Shown here in pieces: positions 1 to 7,232 of a DNA stretch of 64,000 bases. The translations under genes and the position numbers were made by a program. The notes beneath the pieces were generated by a model. It saw only the letters and a list, made by a program, of their open reading frames with translations. It was not told the DNA's origin and ran no database searches. The DNA lies in NCBI GenBank assembly GCA_965277415.1, contig CBDICS010000065.1, positions 112,233 to 176,232 of the forward strand, given 5' to 3'. Position 1 is the first letter of the stretch, and each line of letters begins with the position of its first letter. This stretch comes from JAHDHW01 sp965277415 (GTDB lineage Bacteria > Bacteroidota > Bacteroidia > Chitinophagales > Saprospiraceae).

Positions 1-1
1 C

Positions 2-313
2 CAGACTTTAGGACTCACACTTATTGTGCAGTCTCCACATTATGCAAGATTCGAATGTCCTGATGGAACGGCTACATTTTCAATTCATCTAGTCGAACAA
101 GTACCCATAGGAGAAGGTATTTATGTCTATTTTGAATGTGAAGATTTAGATACTAAAGTTGAAAAACTTGTCCAAGAAGGAATTAAATTTGAAGAATTGC
201 CCAATGACAAGTCTTGGCTTTGGAGAGAAGCTCGTCTAAAAGATCTTGACAATAATCAAATCGTTTTATTTTATGCAGGAAAAAATCGAAAAGATCCTCC
301 ATGGAAAATTTAG
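2..313 (+). CDS. VOC (glyoxalase/bleomycin-resistance fold) protein, 5' end cut off
   Basis: The reading frame is open to the left edge of the window, so the true start lies outside. A GTG at position 26 would give 95 residues, but in-frame codons before it read QTLGLTLIVQ, which continues the fold naturally, so I treat the gene as truncated rather than starting there. The rest shows the beta-alpha-beta-beta-beta pattern of one vicinal-oxygen-chelate module: a strand ending FSIHLV, the segment VYFECEDLDTKVEKL, and a closing DLDNNQIVLFYAG with the typical D-P/N-G-like turn. Members bind a metal or small molecule and include lyases, dioxygenases and resistance proteins; the substrate cannot be told here. 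A GNAT gene follows 46 bases downstream on the same strand. Confidence 0.7.
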   Translation, partial: QTLGLTLIVQSPHYARFECPDGTATFSIHLVEQVPIGEGIYVYFECEDLDTKVEKLVQEGIKFEELPNDKSWLWREARLKDLDNNQIVLFYAGKNRKDPPWKI

Positions 314-359
314 GTTTGTTTAACAGTCCATAAACTCATACATCAGCATTCTTCAAAAA

Positions 360-803
360 ATGAAAGTCTTCTATACTTCCACTATTGATCCAAATTTTCT
401 AAAACTAGAACAACTCCTTGATGCAGAATTGCATCTTGAATTTCCAAACCAGATGGATCAATATGCCCCTCATAATAAATTTAAGCAACCCATTAAAGCT
501 ATTTTATTTTTAGATAATGAAGCCCCGATAGCTTGTGGCGCTATAAAAGAAGTCACTGACCATGTTGAAATAAAGAGGATGTTTGTCCATCCAGATTATC
601 GCGGGAAAGGATTAAGTCGAAAAATGCTTTATGAACTAGAACATTGGGCACAGGAGCTCCACTATAAGTATGCTATTTTAGAAACTGGAAAAAAACTAAA
701 AAAAGCGGTCAATTTATACCAATCTTCTGGATATCAATCAATTCCTAATTATGGTCCTTATACAAATTTAGCGTCTAGTATTTGTATGAAGAAAGGTCTT
801 TAA
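360..803 (+). CDS. GNAT family N-acetyltransferase
   Basis: A 147-residue single-domain protein of the usual size for Gcn5-related acetyltransferases, which move an acetyl group from acetyl-CoA to an amine. The acetyl-CoA pyrophosphate-binding motif A is clear around residues 76-92 (VEIKRMFVHPDYRGKGLSRK, with RGKGLS as the Q/RxxGxG/A loop). Motif B follows as YAILETGKKLKKAVNLYQSSGY, ending in the common YxxxGY signature. The start ATG directly follows an A-rich stretch with no Shine-Dalgarno, as is normal in this phylum. It sits in a same-strand run of small enzymes. The acceptor substrate is unknown. Confidence 0.85.
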   Translation: MKVFYTSTIDPNFLKLEQLLDAELHLEFPNQMDQYAPHNKFKQPIKAILFLDNEAPIACGAIKEVTDHVEIKRMFVHPDYRGKGLSRKMLYELEHWAQELHYKYAILETGKKLKKAVNLYQSSGYQSIPNYGPYTNLASSICMKKGL

Positions 804-904
804 ATGTTATCGTAAAAACAAAATGTTTTATTTTTTTATTTTAAAAACATTTTTATTTATCTTTATTGACACAAATTTGCTTCAATCCTATAAAAGACTA
901 AAAT

Positions 905-1324
905 ATGAGTGCGATTATTATTCCAACCATGAGGTACAAAAATGCCTCGGCGGCTATTCAATTTCTATGTGATGCTTTTGGTTTTACTAAATACTTCATT
1001 CATCAAGAAGAAGATGGAACTGTTCCTCATGCTCAATTACTTTTTGGGAATGCAATGATTATGGTAAGTTCTGAAAAGGATAATGAGTTTGGAAAATTAG
1101 TCGGTACACCTAATGCTCATAATGGTATCAATACAATGTCTCCTTATATTATCTTAAGCGATTCAGAGATTGAAAAACATTATCAAAAAGCAAAAACCGA
1201 AGGGGCAGAAATCGTTTATGATTTAAAAGAAGAAGCTTATGGAGGAAAGGCTTACAGTTGTAAAGATCCAGAAGGCTACCTTTGGAATTTTGGATCATAT
1301 GATCCCTGGAAAGAAATAAAATAG
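905..1324 (+). CDS. VOC family protein (PhnB-like glyoxalase fold)
   Basis: A 139-residue protein with the features of the PhnB/YdcG-like branch of the VOC superfamily: an N-terminal strand ending in IPTMRYKNASAAIQFLCDAFGF (read as the module's strand plus the helix before the 'GF' turn), then HAQLLFGNAMIMVSS, and a second half with EGAEIVYDLKEEAYGGKAYSCKDPEGYLWNFGSY. The DPEGYLWNFG segment is the hallmark last strand of the fold. Function in this branch is mostly unknown; some members are resistance or epimerase-like enzymes. It is separate from the partial VOC gene at the window start and only distantly similar, so a recent tandem duplication is unlikely. A DUF1761 membrane protein starts 31 bases downstream. 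Confidence 0.8.
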   Translation: MSAIIIPTMRYKNASAAIQFLCDAFGFTKYFIHQEEDGTVPHAQLLFGNAMIMVSSEKDNEFGKLVGTPNAHNGINTMSPYIILSDSEIEKHYQKAKTEGAEIVYDLKEEAYGGKAYSCKDPEGYLWNFGSYDPWKEIK

Positions 1325-1355
1325 AACCAATTTTTAACATCTAAATTATTACAAA

Positions 1356-1850
1356 ATGAATTATTACGTACCCTTTTTAGCTGCTCTAATTCCAATGGTA
1401 ATTGGAGCGATATATTATAGCCCTGCTCTATTTGGCAATACATGGATGAAAGCTTCAGGTATGACTGAAGAGAAGATAAAAACGGGGAATATGGCACTTA
1501 TTTTTGGTTTAGCTTATTTTTTCAGTCTAATGATTGCAGGAATATTAATCACTTTTACGATACATCAGGGAAATGTTGAGGCTCTTTTTGTAGGTGCTGA
1601 GAAGTTTAATATTTCAGCAGCAGAAGCAGAAGCCTTTGTTACAAATTTCAATGAAAAATATGGCCACCTCCATCGAACATTTAGTCACGGTTGCGTGCAT
1701 GGAGGAATAGTTGCTATGTTTTTAGCTTTTCCGCTTATAAGCATCATTTCACTTTTTGAAAGGCGAAGTTGGAAATATGTTTTAGTACATACTGGATATT
1801 GGTTTATTTCTCTGGTACTAATGGGTGGTGTCATCTCCGCATTTTTATAA
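1356..1850 (+). CDS. DUF1761 family membrane protein
   Basis: A 164-residue protein with four hydrophobic segments: about 5-24 (FLAALIPMVIGAIYYSP), 48-68 (LIFGLAYFFSLMIAGILI), 115-135 and 142-163. The first helix runs into a YYSPALFGNTWMK motif typical of DUF1761, a small inner-membrane family with no assigned reaction. A soluble segment (about 73-110) between helices 2 and 3 carries HRTFSHGCVHGG, in which three histidines could bind metal; this is an observation, not a known property. The next gene (DUF763) begins eight bases after the stop, which suggests co-transcription. Confidence 0.75.
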   Translation: MNYYVPFLAALIPMVIGAIYYSPALFGNTWMKASGMTEEKIKTGNMALIFGLAYFFSLMIAGILITFTIHQGNVEALFVGAEKFNISAAEAEAFVTNFNEKYGHLHRTFSHGCVHGGIVAMFLAFPLISIISLFERRSWKYVLVHTGYWFISLVLMGGVISAFL

Positions 1851-1858
1851 ATTTTCAA

Positions 1859-3082
1859 ATGGCTCACGCAGACCTTCCCTTACATTATGGAAAAGTACCT
1901 AAATGGCTTTCATCAAGAATGACAGTATTAGGTCGAGCTATCATAGAATCTATTGTTATAGAATATGGTCGAAATGAAGTGCTCAACCGATTGAGCGATC
2001 CTTTATGGTTTCAGTCTTTCGGTGCTGCTTTAGGAATGGATTGGCATTCTTCTGGCATCACAACTTCTGTAGTTGGCGCTTTAAAGCGTGGACTGAATCC
2101 TATTGCTAAAGACCTTGGGATTTATGTTTGCGGCGGGCGGGGTAAACAAAGTCGTGCTACACCAAAAGAATTGTATGAAGTTGCAGATAAAACAGGCCTA
2201 AACGGAGCGGAACTTGCCAAAAATAGTCGACTTACTGCTAAAATCGACAACACGGCTATTCAAGATGGATTTCAAATTTATCTTCATTCTTTTATAGTCA
2301 CTGAAGATGGAGAATGGACAGTCGTACAGCAAGGAATGAATGATGCCAATGGTTATGCCCGCCGTTATCATTGGCACTCCAATGCCTTCAAATCTTTTAT
2401 AGAAAATCCGCATACTTCTATTTGCGGTAAAAATCAAGGACTCATCCTTAATCTCACAGACTCTAAGGCAGATAAAACACAATCTGGAATTATTAATGTG
2501 GCCAATCAACATCCTACAAAAATGATTCAGGAGATTGCAAAAATCAGAATGCCTGCTCATCATGATGTCAAATCAAAAGACTTAGATTTAAAGCGACTCG
2601 GTAGTATTATAGCATTAGCTTATGAAAAGGATTTACAAGATTTTGAATCTTTACTTTTATTAGAAGGTCTCGGACCGAGAACCTTACAGTCTTTGGCGCT
2701 TGTAAGTGAAATCATTCATGGAACACCATCTAGATTTCAGGATCCTGCACGCTTTTCATTTGCACATGGAGGTAAAGATGGGCATCCTTTTCCTGTCCCG
2801 ACTAAAGTTTATGACGAAACAATTTCAACACTAAGACATGCTGTAAGTCGAGCAAAAATTGGCCATACCGATAAACAAAAAGCACTTAAAAGTCTTCATG
2901 AAAATGCAATCCAGATTGAGAAAACTTTTATTCCAAATGATAATTTCGATAAATTGATTGAAAAAGAATGGTCGGAATCAAACCTCCTCGGAGGCCGTAC
3001 AGTTTTTGATAGCCTGAGTAGATTAGACAATCAACAAAATAAGTTTAAAAAACAAAAAAGTAAACAGATGAGTCTTTTCTGA
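1859..3082 (+). CDS. DUF763 domain-containing protein
   Basis: I place the start at the ATG at 1859, giving 407 residues that begin MAHADLPLHYGKVPKWLSSR; the open frame extends 90 bases further but that part overlaps the upstream gene. The N-terminus matches the DUF763 signature seen in bacteria and archaea (ADLPLHxGxVPxWLxxRM). Residues about 170-260 hold conserved DGEWTVVQQGMN and YHWHS segments, and around residue 290 LLEGLGPRTLQSLALVSEII looks like a helix-hairpin-helix, suggesting nucleic acid contact. The C-terminal tail is Lys-rich and ends MSLF. The family has no proven function; the DUF763 assignment itself is firm. Its closest neighbour upstream is DUF1761, eight bases away. Confidence 0.85.
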   Translation: MAHADLPLHYGKVPKWLSSRMTVLGRAIIESIVIEYGRNEVLNRLSDPLWFQSFGAALGMDWHSSGITTSVVGALKRGLNPIAKDLGIYVCGGRGKQSRATPKELYEVADKTGLNGAELAKNSRLTAKIDNTAIQDGFQIYLHSFIVTEDGEWTVVQQGMNDANGYARRYHWHSNAFKSFIENPHTSICGKNQGLILNLTDSKADKTQSGIINVANQHPTKMIQEIAKIRMPAHHDVKSKDLDLKRLGSIIALAYEKDLQDFESLLLLEGLGPRTLQSLALVSEIIHGTPSRFQDPARFSFAHGGKDGHPFPVPTKVYDETISTLRHAVSRAKIGHTDKQKALKSLHENAIQIEKTFIPNDNFDKLIEKEWSESNLLGGRTVFDSLSRLDNQQNKFKKQKSKQMSLF

Positions 3083-3108
3083 TCCATTCAGTTGTTACGC
3101 TCATACAA

Positions 3109-3309
3109 TTAGAGTCTAAGATCTCCATCTTCTTCATTGTCCAACATAACTACATCTTCGAGTATAGAATCTGTATCAAGGTAATAAATCTCAGAATAGA
3201 TGAAATTGAAAAGTAATTGTTCTCGCATTGCTTCAAACTGCCCTTCATTCTCAGCATGAGCAGCGATCCATTCTGTTGCTTCTAAGCTTGTTTGAAATAT
3301 CTTTTTCAT
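3109..3309 (-). CDS. small acidic hypothetical protein
   Basis: A 66-residue open frame on the minus strand, convergent with the DUF763 gene and 26 bases from its stop. The sequence begins MKKIFQTSLEATEWIAAHAE and ends in an acidic tail (LDNEEDGDLRL). Predicted character is a helical N-terminal half followed by an acidic C-terminus, with no signal peptide or membrane segment. I recognise no family. The intact ATG, the clean convergent placement and protein-like composition make it plausible as a real gene. Confidence 0.45.
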   Translation of the reverse strand: MKKIFQTSLEATEWIAAHAENEGQFEAMREQLLFNFIYSEIYYLDTDSILEDVVMLDNEEDGDLRL

Positions 3310-3432
3310 GGCATTTGTTTTAGTGTCTTATATACTAATAAGATGTTTTTTGAGCTTAAAGGTTCATTGAGCCAAACCTATTTAACAAATTATTAATTCT
3401 TAGAGGAAGCCATGTGACATATTTAAGTGTTT

Positions 3433-3593
3433 GAAGTTGTTTTAAAATAGATAGATGATCTATTTGCATTCATTGAAGCCCAATACTTCAGCTTTTTTTC
3501 CTCCCGTACTTTTCAAGTACGAAACTCAAAAAGAGCTTCGTTTTGAACTTCAAGCACTTACAAAAGGTTCAACCTCCATTTTAAAACAACTTC
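3433..3593. repeat. 161-bp imperfect palindrome, family A copy 1 (GAAGTTGTT ends)
   Basis: The element begins GAAGTTGTTTTAAAAT and ends with its exact reverse complement. The two halves match along most of their length (for example TTGAAG, GCTTTTTT and GTACTT recur in the mirrored half) and the centre is GTACTTTTCAAGTAC. The shorter copy at 39125-39204 keeps both ends and the CAACCTCC block but lacks the middle. It lies in a gene-free stretch from 3310 to 3781 that otherwise shows only AT-rich sequence. It has no room for a transposase, so it looks like a MITE- or REPIN-type non-autonomous repeat. Confidence 0.8.
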
Positions 3594-3781
3594 GTCTATA
3601 TCATTTTGTTATTCACTAAAACCTGAAAAGAATCTTCCATAATCAGGTAAGGTATAAGACAAATATAGCTCTGTCCCCAAAAGCATGCATAGCAATTTTT
3701 TTATAAATAAAATATTTGTAATTTGTATACCTCTATTAATATGATTTTTGAAAGTCATTTAGAAATGAAACGTTGGCTTAT

Positions 3782-5068
3782 ATGAATAATGATCACCATT
3801 TGCTGAAAAACTTCTCTGCTGTTGACAGACAAAAGGAAACTTATATTGCAGGAATGAGTGGTCAAAGCCCTATCATCCCTTTTGATCTTCAAAAACTCGA
3901 AGCAAAAGCAAAAACAGTAATGTCCAAAGAGGCATTTGCTTATGTCGCGGGAGGAGCGGGAACAGATAGCACAGTCCGTCAAAATAATACAGCTTTTTCG
4001 AAATGGAAAATTGTTCCCAGAATGCTAAAAGATGTGTCGGTTAGAGATACTTCGATTAAGCTTTTTGGTGATGATCTCCCATTCCCTCTCCTTTTATCTC
4101 CAGTTGGGGTTCTAGAGTTAGCGCATAAACAAGCGGATCTTGCCGTCGCTAAAGCAGCCTCTAAAACGGGTGTGCCCATGATCTATTCTAATCAAGCATC
4201 TTTTTCAATGGAAAAATGTGCTCCATTGATGAATAATAGTCCACGATGGTTTCAACTTTATTGGAGTAAATCCAATGATCTAGTGTCCAGTTTGGTAAAA
4301 CGAGCAGAAGCTGCAGGCTGTTCTGCTATTACGGTTACGCTTGATACTACGCTTCTTGGCTGGCGTATACAAGATCTCGACCTTGCTTATTTACCTTTTC
4401 TACGAGGAAAAGGTATTGCTCAGTATGTAAGCGATCCCGTCTTTAATAAGCTATTAGACGAACCAGAGGTCGAGGAAGCTATTGAACGTAAGCTTTCTTT
4501 CGAAACTATTTTCAATGTAGTCGAACTCATGCGAAATTATCCTGGTGGTTTCCTTAATAACCTTAAAACAAAAAGACCGCTCAAAGCAGTTCGAAAATTT
4601 ATTAGCATTTACTCTCGTCCTTCTCTCACCTGGAATGATTTATCTTTTCTTCGTGAGCAAACTACCCTCCCCATCATTCTCAAAGGTATCCTTCATCCTG
4701 ATGATGCTCGCTTGGCATTAGACCATGGGATGGATGGGATTATTGTTTCAAATCATGGAGGCCGTCAAGTCGATGGCGCTATCTCAACGATTGAAGCACT
4801 TCCAGATATTATCAAAATCATAGATGGTAAAATTCCTGTTCTTCTGGATAGTGGGATTAGGAGTGGTGCAGATATGTTTAAAGCCATTGCACTTGGTGCG
4901 CATGCAGTCTGTATCGGTCGACCTTTTGTATATGGTCTTGCGCTAGCTGGTGAACAAGGTGTAATAGAAGTTCTTAAAAATTTCTATGCTGATTTCGAAT
5001 TAACGATGGGGCTTGCAGGATGTAAATCTATTGAAGAGATTAAAAATACTTCACTTCAGATGATTTAG
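3782..5068 (+). CDS. FMN-dependent alpha-hydroxy-acid oxidizing protein (lactate 2-monooxygenase-like)
   Basis: The product is 428 residues if started at the ATG at 3782; a TTG nine bases earlier is in frame but less likely. It is an FMN-binding TIM-barrel enzyme oxidising L-lactate or a related 2-hydroxy acid. Visible motifs are VAGGAGTDSTVRQN near the N-terminus, LSPVGVLELAHKQADLAVAKA, the SAITVTLDT strand, and the active-site segment IIVSNHGGRQVDGAISTIEA with the catalytic His and substrate-binding Arg, followed by VLLDSGIRSGADMFKAIALGA, which binds the FMN phosphate. The long insert between about 200 and 265 is typical of lactate 2-monooxygenases rather than of the membrane LldD enzymes. 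No partner gene adjoins it. Confidence 0.85.
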   Translation: MNNDHHLLKNFSAVDRQKETYIAGMSGQSPIIPFDLQKLEAKAKTVMSKEAFAYVAGGAGTDSTVRQNNTAFSKWKIVPRMLKDVSVRDTSIKLFGDDLPFPLLLSPVGVLELAHKQADLAVAKAASKTGVPMIYSNQASFSMEKCAPLMNNSPRWFQLYWSKSNDLVSSLVKRAEAAGCSAITVTLDTTLLGWRIQDLDLAYLPFLRGKGIAQYVSDPVFNKLLDEPEVEEAIERKLSFETIFNVVELMRNYPGGFLNNLKTKRPLKAVRKFISIYSRPSLTWNDLSFLREQTTLPIILKGILHPDDARLALDHGMDGIIVSNHGGRQVDGAISTIEALPDIIKIIDGKIPVLLDSGIRSGADMFKAIALGAHAVCIGRPFVYGLALAGEQGVIEVLKNFYADFELTMGLAGCKSIEEIKNTSLQMI

Positions 5069-5333
5069 AACTTAGATATAAAGCAACTATTAGATTTATT
5101 TCCATTCAAAATATCCAATTTAACCTATCTTTTTGGTATACCCTTCTCATTCATTTTTTCTAATCACTTTTTTAATTATGTCATTTCGGCAGTCAATATC
5201 AAAATAAACTGTCATTAAGTCACTGTATTTTATTCTAATCAGCAAAAAAGTCTTGAAAAATGGAATGGAACACAGATTGATCAGGGGAAAGTATAATTAG
5301 AATTAAAATTTTAAAAATTAAAACCAAAATATC

Positions 5334-5783
5334 ATGACTTTAGTAAGTGTAAATCCAAGAAGAAAAACAAATCGATCAATTTCTGTATTCGACAATATCT
5401 TAAATGAATTGATGAATACAAATTTCAATGAATCCACTAGTAATACTTTTGTTAGTAGTCGTCCAGCTGTAAATGTTATCGAATCAGCAGACAACTTTCG
5501 TATAGAATTATCTGCCCCGGGATTAAGCAAAAAAGATTTTGGGATTTCGATAGATAAAGACATTCTAACTATTGAATCAAAAAAGGAAAAAGCAGTTCAA
5601 GAGAATGAAAAAATGATCAAAAAAGAGTTTGATTTCAGTAATTTCAAACGAACATTCCGTCTTCCAGATACCATTGATACTTCTAATATCAATGCAAATT
5701 TTAAAAACGGAATTTTGAGTTTGACTTTAGCAAAAAAAGAAGAAGCTAAAGAGCAACCACCACGATCAATTGAAATCAAGTAA
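5334..5783 (+). CDS. Hsp20/alpha-crystallin family small heat shock protein (first of pair)
   Basis: A 149-residue ATP-independent chaperone that holds unfolding proteins. The alpha-crystallin domain spans about 44-140: it opens with PAVNVIESADNFRIELSAPG, contains the LSKKDFGISIDKDILTIESK strand pair and ends with the conserved FKNGILSLTLAK box (G-I-L-S/T-L). The C-terminal IEIK is an I-x-I type tail that would dock between subunits in the oligomer. The N-terminal arm has the RSISVFDNILNELMN segment common to Bacteroidota Hsp20s. A second Hsp20 gene begins 82 bases downstream, separated by a hairpin, so the two are probably co-transcribed under heat or envelope stress. Confidence 0.93.
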   Translation: MTLVSVNPRRKTNRSISVFDNILNELMNTNFNESTSNTFVSSRPAVNVIESADNFRIELSAPGLSKKDFGISIDKDILTIESKKEKAVQENEKMIKKEFDFSNFKRTFRLPDTIDTSNINANFKNGILSLTLAKKEEAKEQPPRSIEIK

Positions 5784-5804
5784 TTATCGCTTAAAAATAT
5801 CTCT

Positions 5805-5831
5805 ACTAGGTAGTATGTTTTGCTACCTAGT
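5805..5831 (+). promoter_or_regulatory. hairpin between the two hsp20 genes
   Basis: A perfect nine-base-pair stem, ACTAGGTAG pairing with CTACCTAGT, closes a nine-base loop 35 bases before the second hsp20 start. There is no T-run after it, so it is not a classical terminator. It could be a processing or stability element, or part of a temperature-sensing leader; which of these is not decided by the sequence. Confidence 0.5.
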
Positions 5832-5865
5832 ATATCCTTAACCTTTATTAAAAAAATTGAGCTTT

Positions 5866-6297
5866 ATGTATAATCCATTTGTATCAAAACGACATCCAGT
5901 AAATTCATTCGCAAATCATTTCTTCAATAATAGTATTGCTGATTTTGTAGGGAGTGATTTTGTAAGCAGTCAACCTTCAGTAAATATTATAGAAACTGAA
6001 AGCGCATTTAGGATTGAACTTACTGCACCAGGGTTTGAAAAGAAAGACTTCCTTATTAACATTGAGAATAATCAGTTAAAGGTTTCTATCGACAAAGAAA
6101 AAGAGGCCGTAAAAAAAAGTGAAAAATTTACCCGAAGAGAATTTGCTTATGCTTCTTTTCAAAGAAGTTTTAGATTAAATAAAACCGTAGATAACAAAAA
6201 TATTTCAGCAGCTTATAAAAACGGTATTTTAACCATTAGTCTTACAAAAAAAGAAGTAGAAAAAGCTGAATTAAAACGTAAGATTGAGATCTCATAG
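5866..6297 (+). CDS. Hsp20/alpha-crystallin family small heat shock protein (second of pair)
   Basis: I use the ATG at 5866 (143 residues, MYNPFVSKRHPVNSF); a TTG nine bases upstream is in frame but offers nothing. The alpha-crystallin domain lies at about 39-135 with PSVNIIETESAFRIELTAPG at its start and YKNGILTISLTKKE at its end. The terminal KIEIS carries an I-x-I-like motif. It is clearly a paralogue of the gene just upstream, sharing the order of motifs and roughly half of the residues by eye, but with a different N-terminal arm, which in this family sets oligomer form and client choice. Tandem Hsp20 pairs of this kind usually act together. Confidence 0.93.
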   Translation: MYNPFVSKRHPVNSFANHFFNNSIADFVGSDFVSSQPSVNIIETESAFRIELTAPGFEKKDFLINIENNQLKVSIDKEKEAVKKSEKFTRREFAYASFQRSFRLNKTVDNKNISAAYKNGILTISLTKKEVEKAELKRKIEIS

Positions 6298-6360
6298 ATA
6301 AATAATGTGATTGTTGTTTCGATTAGTACGATGATTTGTGGCAAAATATAGATTGAGATT

Positions 6361-6480
6361 TTTTGTCTCAAGACGCGGCTTTAAAATTGCTGCATAGCAA
6401 GGCTACGTGAGATTTTTATAACGAAGCATTGGGACAAAATATCGTTTCGTAGTTTAGTGAGCTATTTTTGAACAACTTCT
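6361..6480. repeat. palindromic repeat family B, copy 1 (left end eroded)
   Basis: About 120 bases that match 62910-63029 at nearly every position, from TTTTGTCTCAAGACG through GCTACGTGAGATTTTTATAA to the end AGCTATTTTTGAACAACTTC. The right terminal repeat is intact but the left one is not recognisable, so this copy has lost or mutated its left arm. It lies in the 6298-6679 gap, downstream of the hsp20 pair. Confidence 0.8.
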
Positions 6481-6603
6481 GTATCTAATTTAATAGCACA
6501 CATAAAACCAATCATTATTTTGCGGCAAATCATTTTTTATTCTTAGAAGTTACTCAAGAGAATAAACAAGAGCTTAAAGTCCCTTATTTTAAGCCAGAAA
6601 ACA

Positions 6604-6639
6604 AAATTTAGGTTTTTTTTCATAAAAAAAGCCTAAATT
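6604..6639 (+). terminator. long AT-rich hairpin ahead of the Kbp-like gene
   Basis: AATTTAGG pairs with CCTAAATT, and the stem continues through a run of T paired with a run of A around a CAT turn. It lies about 40 bases before the start of the BON-LysM gene. The form fits a terminator for an upstream transcript or a leader structure; direction cannot be settled because neither side has a clear T-run outside the stem. Confidence 0.35.
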
Positions 6640-6679
6640 CGGGCAATTATATTTTATCACCCCTAATTTTTCAAACAAC

Positions 6680-7150
6680 ATGGGACTATTTTCGTTTTTA
6701 AAAAATGCTGGATCAAAGTTATTTAAAAAATCCGCACCAAAGCCTGCATCAGAAATTCCAACTGCTGCTCCTGTTGAACTAACAAAAGAACAAACATTAG
6801 AAGCAGAAGTACGTCGTCTAGGCCTTCCTGTAGATGGTTTATCAATTGAGCTTTGCGAACAAGTTATTGTACATGGTAAAGCAAATACAAATGCAGATCG
6901 AGAAAAAGTAATCCTTGCATTAGGAAATGTAGAAGGAATTGGTTGTGTCGATGATCGTATCGAAGTTGCGAATCCAGAACCAGAGGCTGGTTTCTATACT
7001 GTTCAAAAAGGAGATTCTTTATCCTTAATTTCTAAATCACAATATGGCGATCCAATGAAATATCAGATGATTTTCGAGGCTAATCGTCCAATGTTGGAAC
7101 ATCCGGATAAAATTTACCCAGGTCAGGTTTTACGAATTCCTGCTCAGTAA
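6680..7150 (+). CDS. kbp: BON-LysM protein, Kbp (YgaU)-like
   Basis: 156 residues that follow the E. coli potassium-binding protein Kbp/YgaU from end to end: an MGLFSFLKNAGSKLF amphipathic start, a BON domain at about 35-95 (ending KVILALGNVEGIGCVDDRIEV) and a LysM domain at about 104-155 (FYTVQKGDSLSLISKSQYGD, then IFEANRPMLEHPDKIYPGQV). In E. coli the protein binds K+ and changes shape; it has no signal peptide and works in the cytoplasm, which fits the lack of a signal here. It starts with ATG after a TTTCAAACAAC leader. No neighbour points to a further role. Confidence 0.88.
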   Translation: MGLFSFLKNAGSKLFKKSAPKPASEIPTAAPVELTKEQTLEAEVRRLGLPVDGLSIELCEQVIVHGKANTNADREKVILALGNVEGIGCVDDRIEVANPEPEAGFYTVQKGDSLSLISKSQYGDPMKYQMIFEANRPMLEHPDKIYPGQVLRIPAQ

Positions 7151-7232
7151 GGGTTTCCATAAAAAGTATTATTTGCCAATAGTCATTAGGGAATTTTACC
7201 TATTGGCTATTGGGAGATGATCTTGACTTTTA

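Noticed and set aside
1769..1858. Thirty-codon upstream extension of the DUF763 gene
   Set aside because: It overlaps the DUF1761 gene, and the family signature begins at the ATG at 1859.
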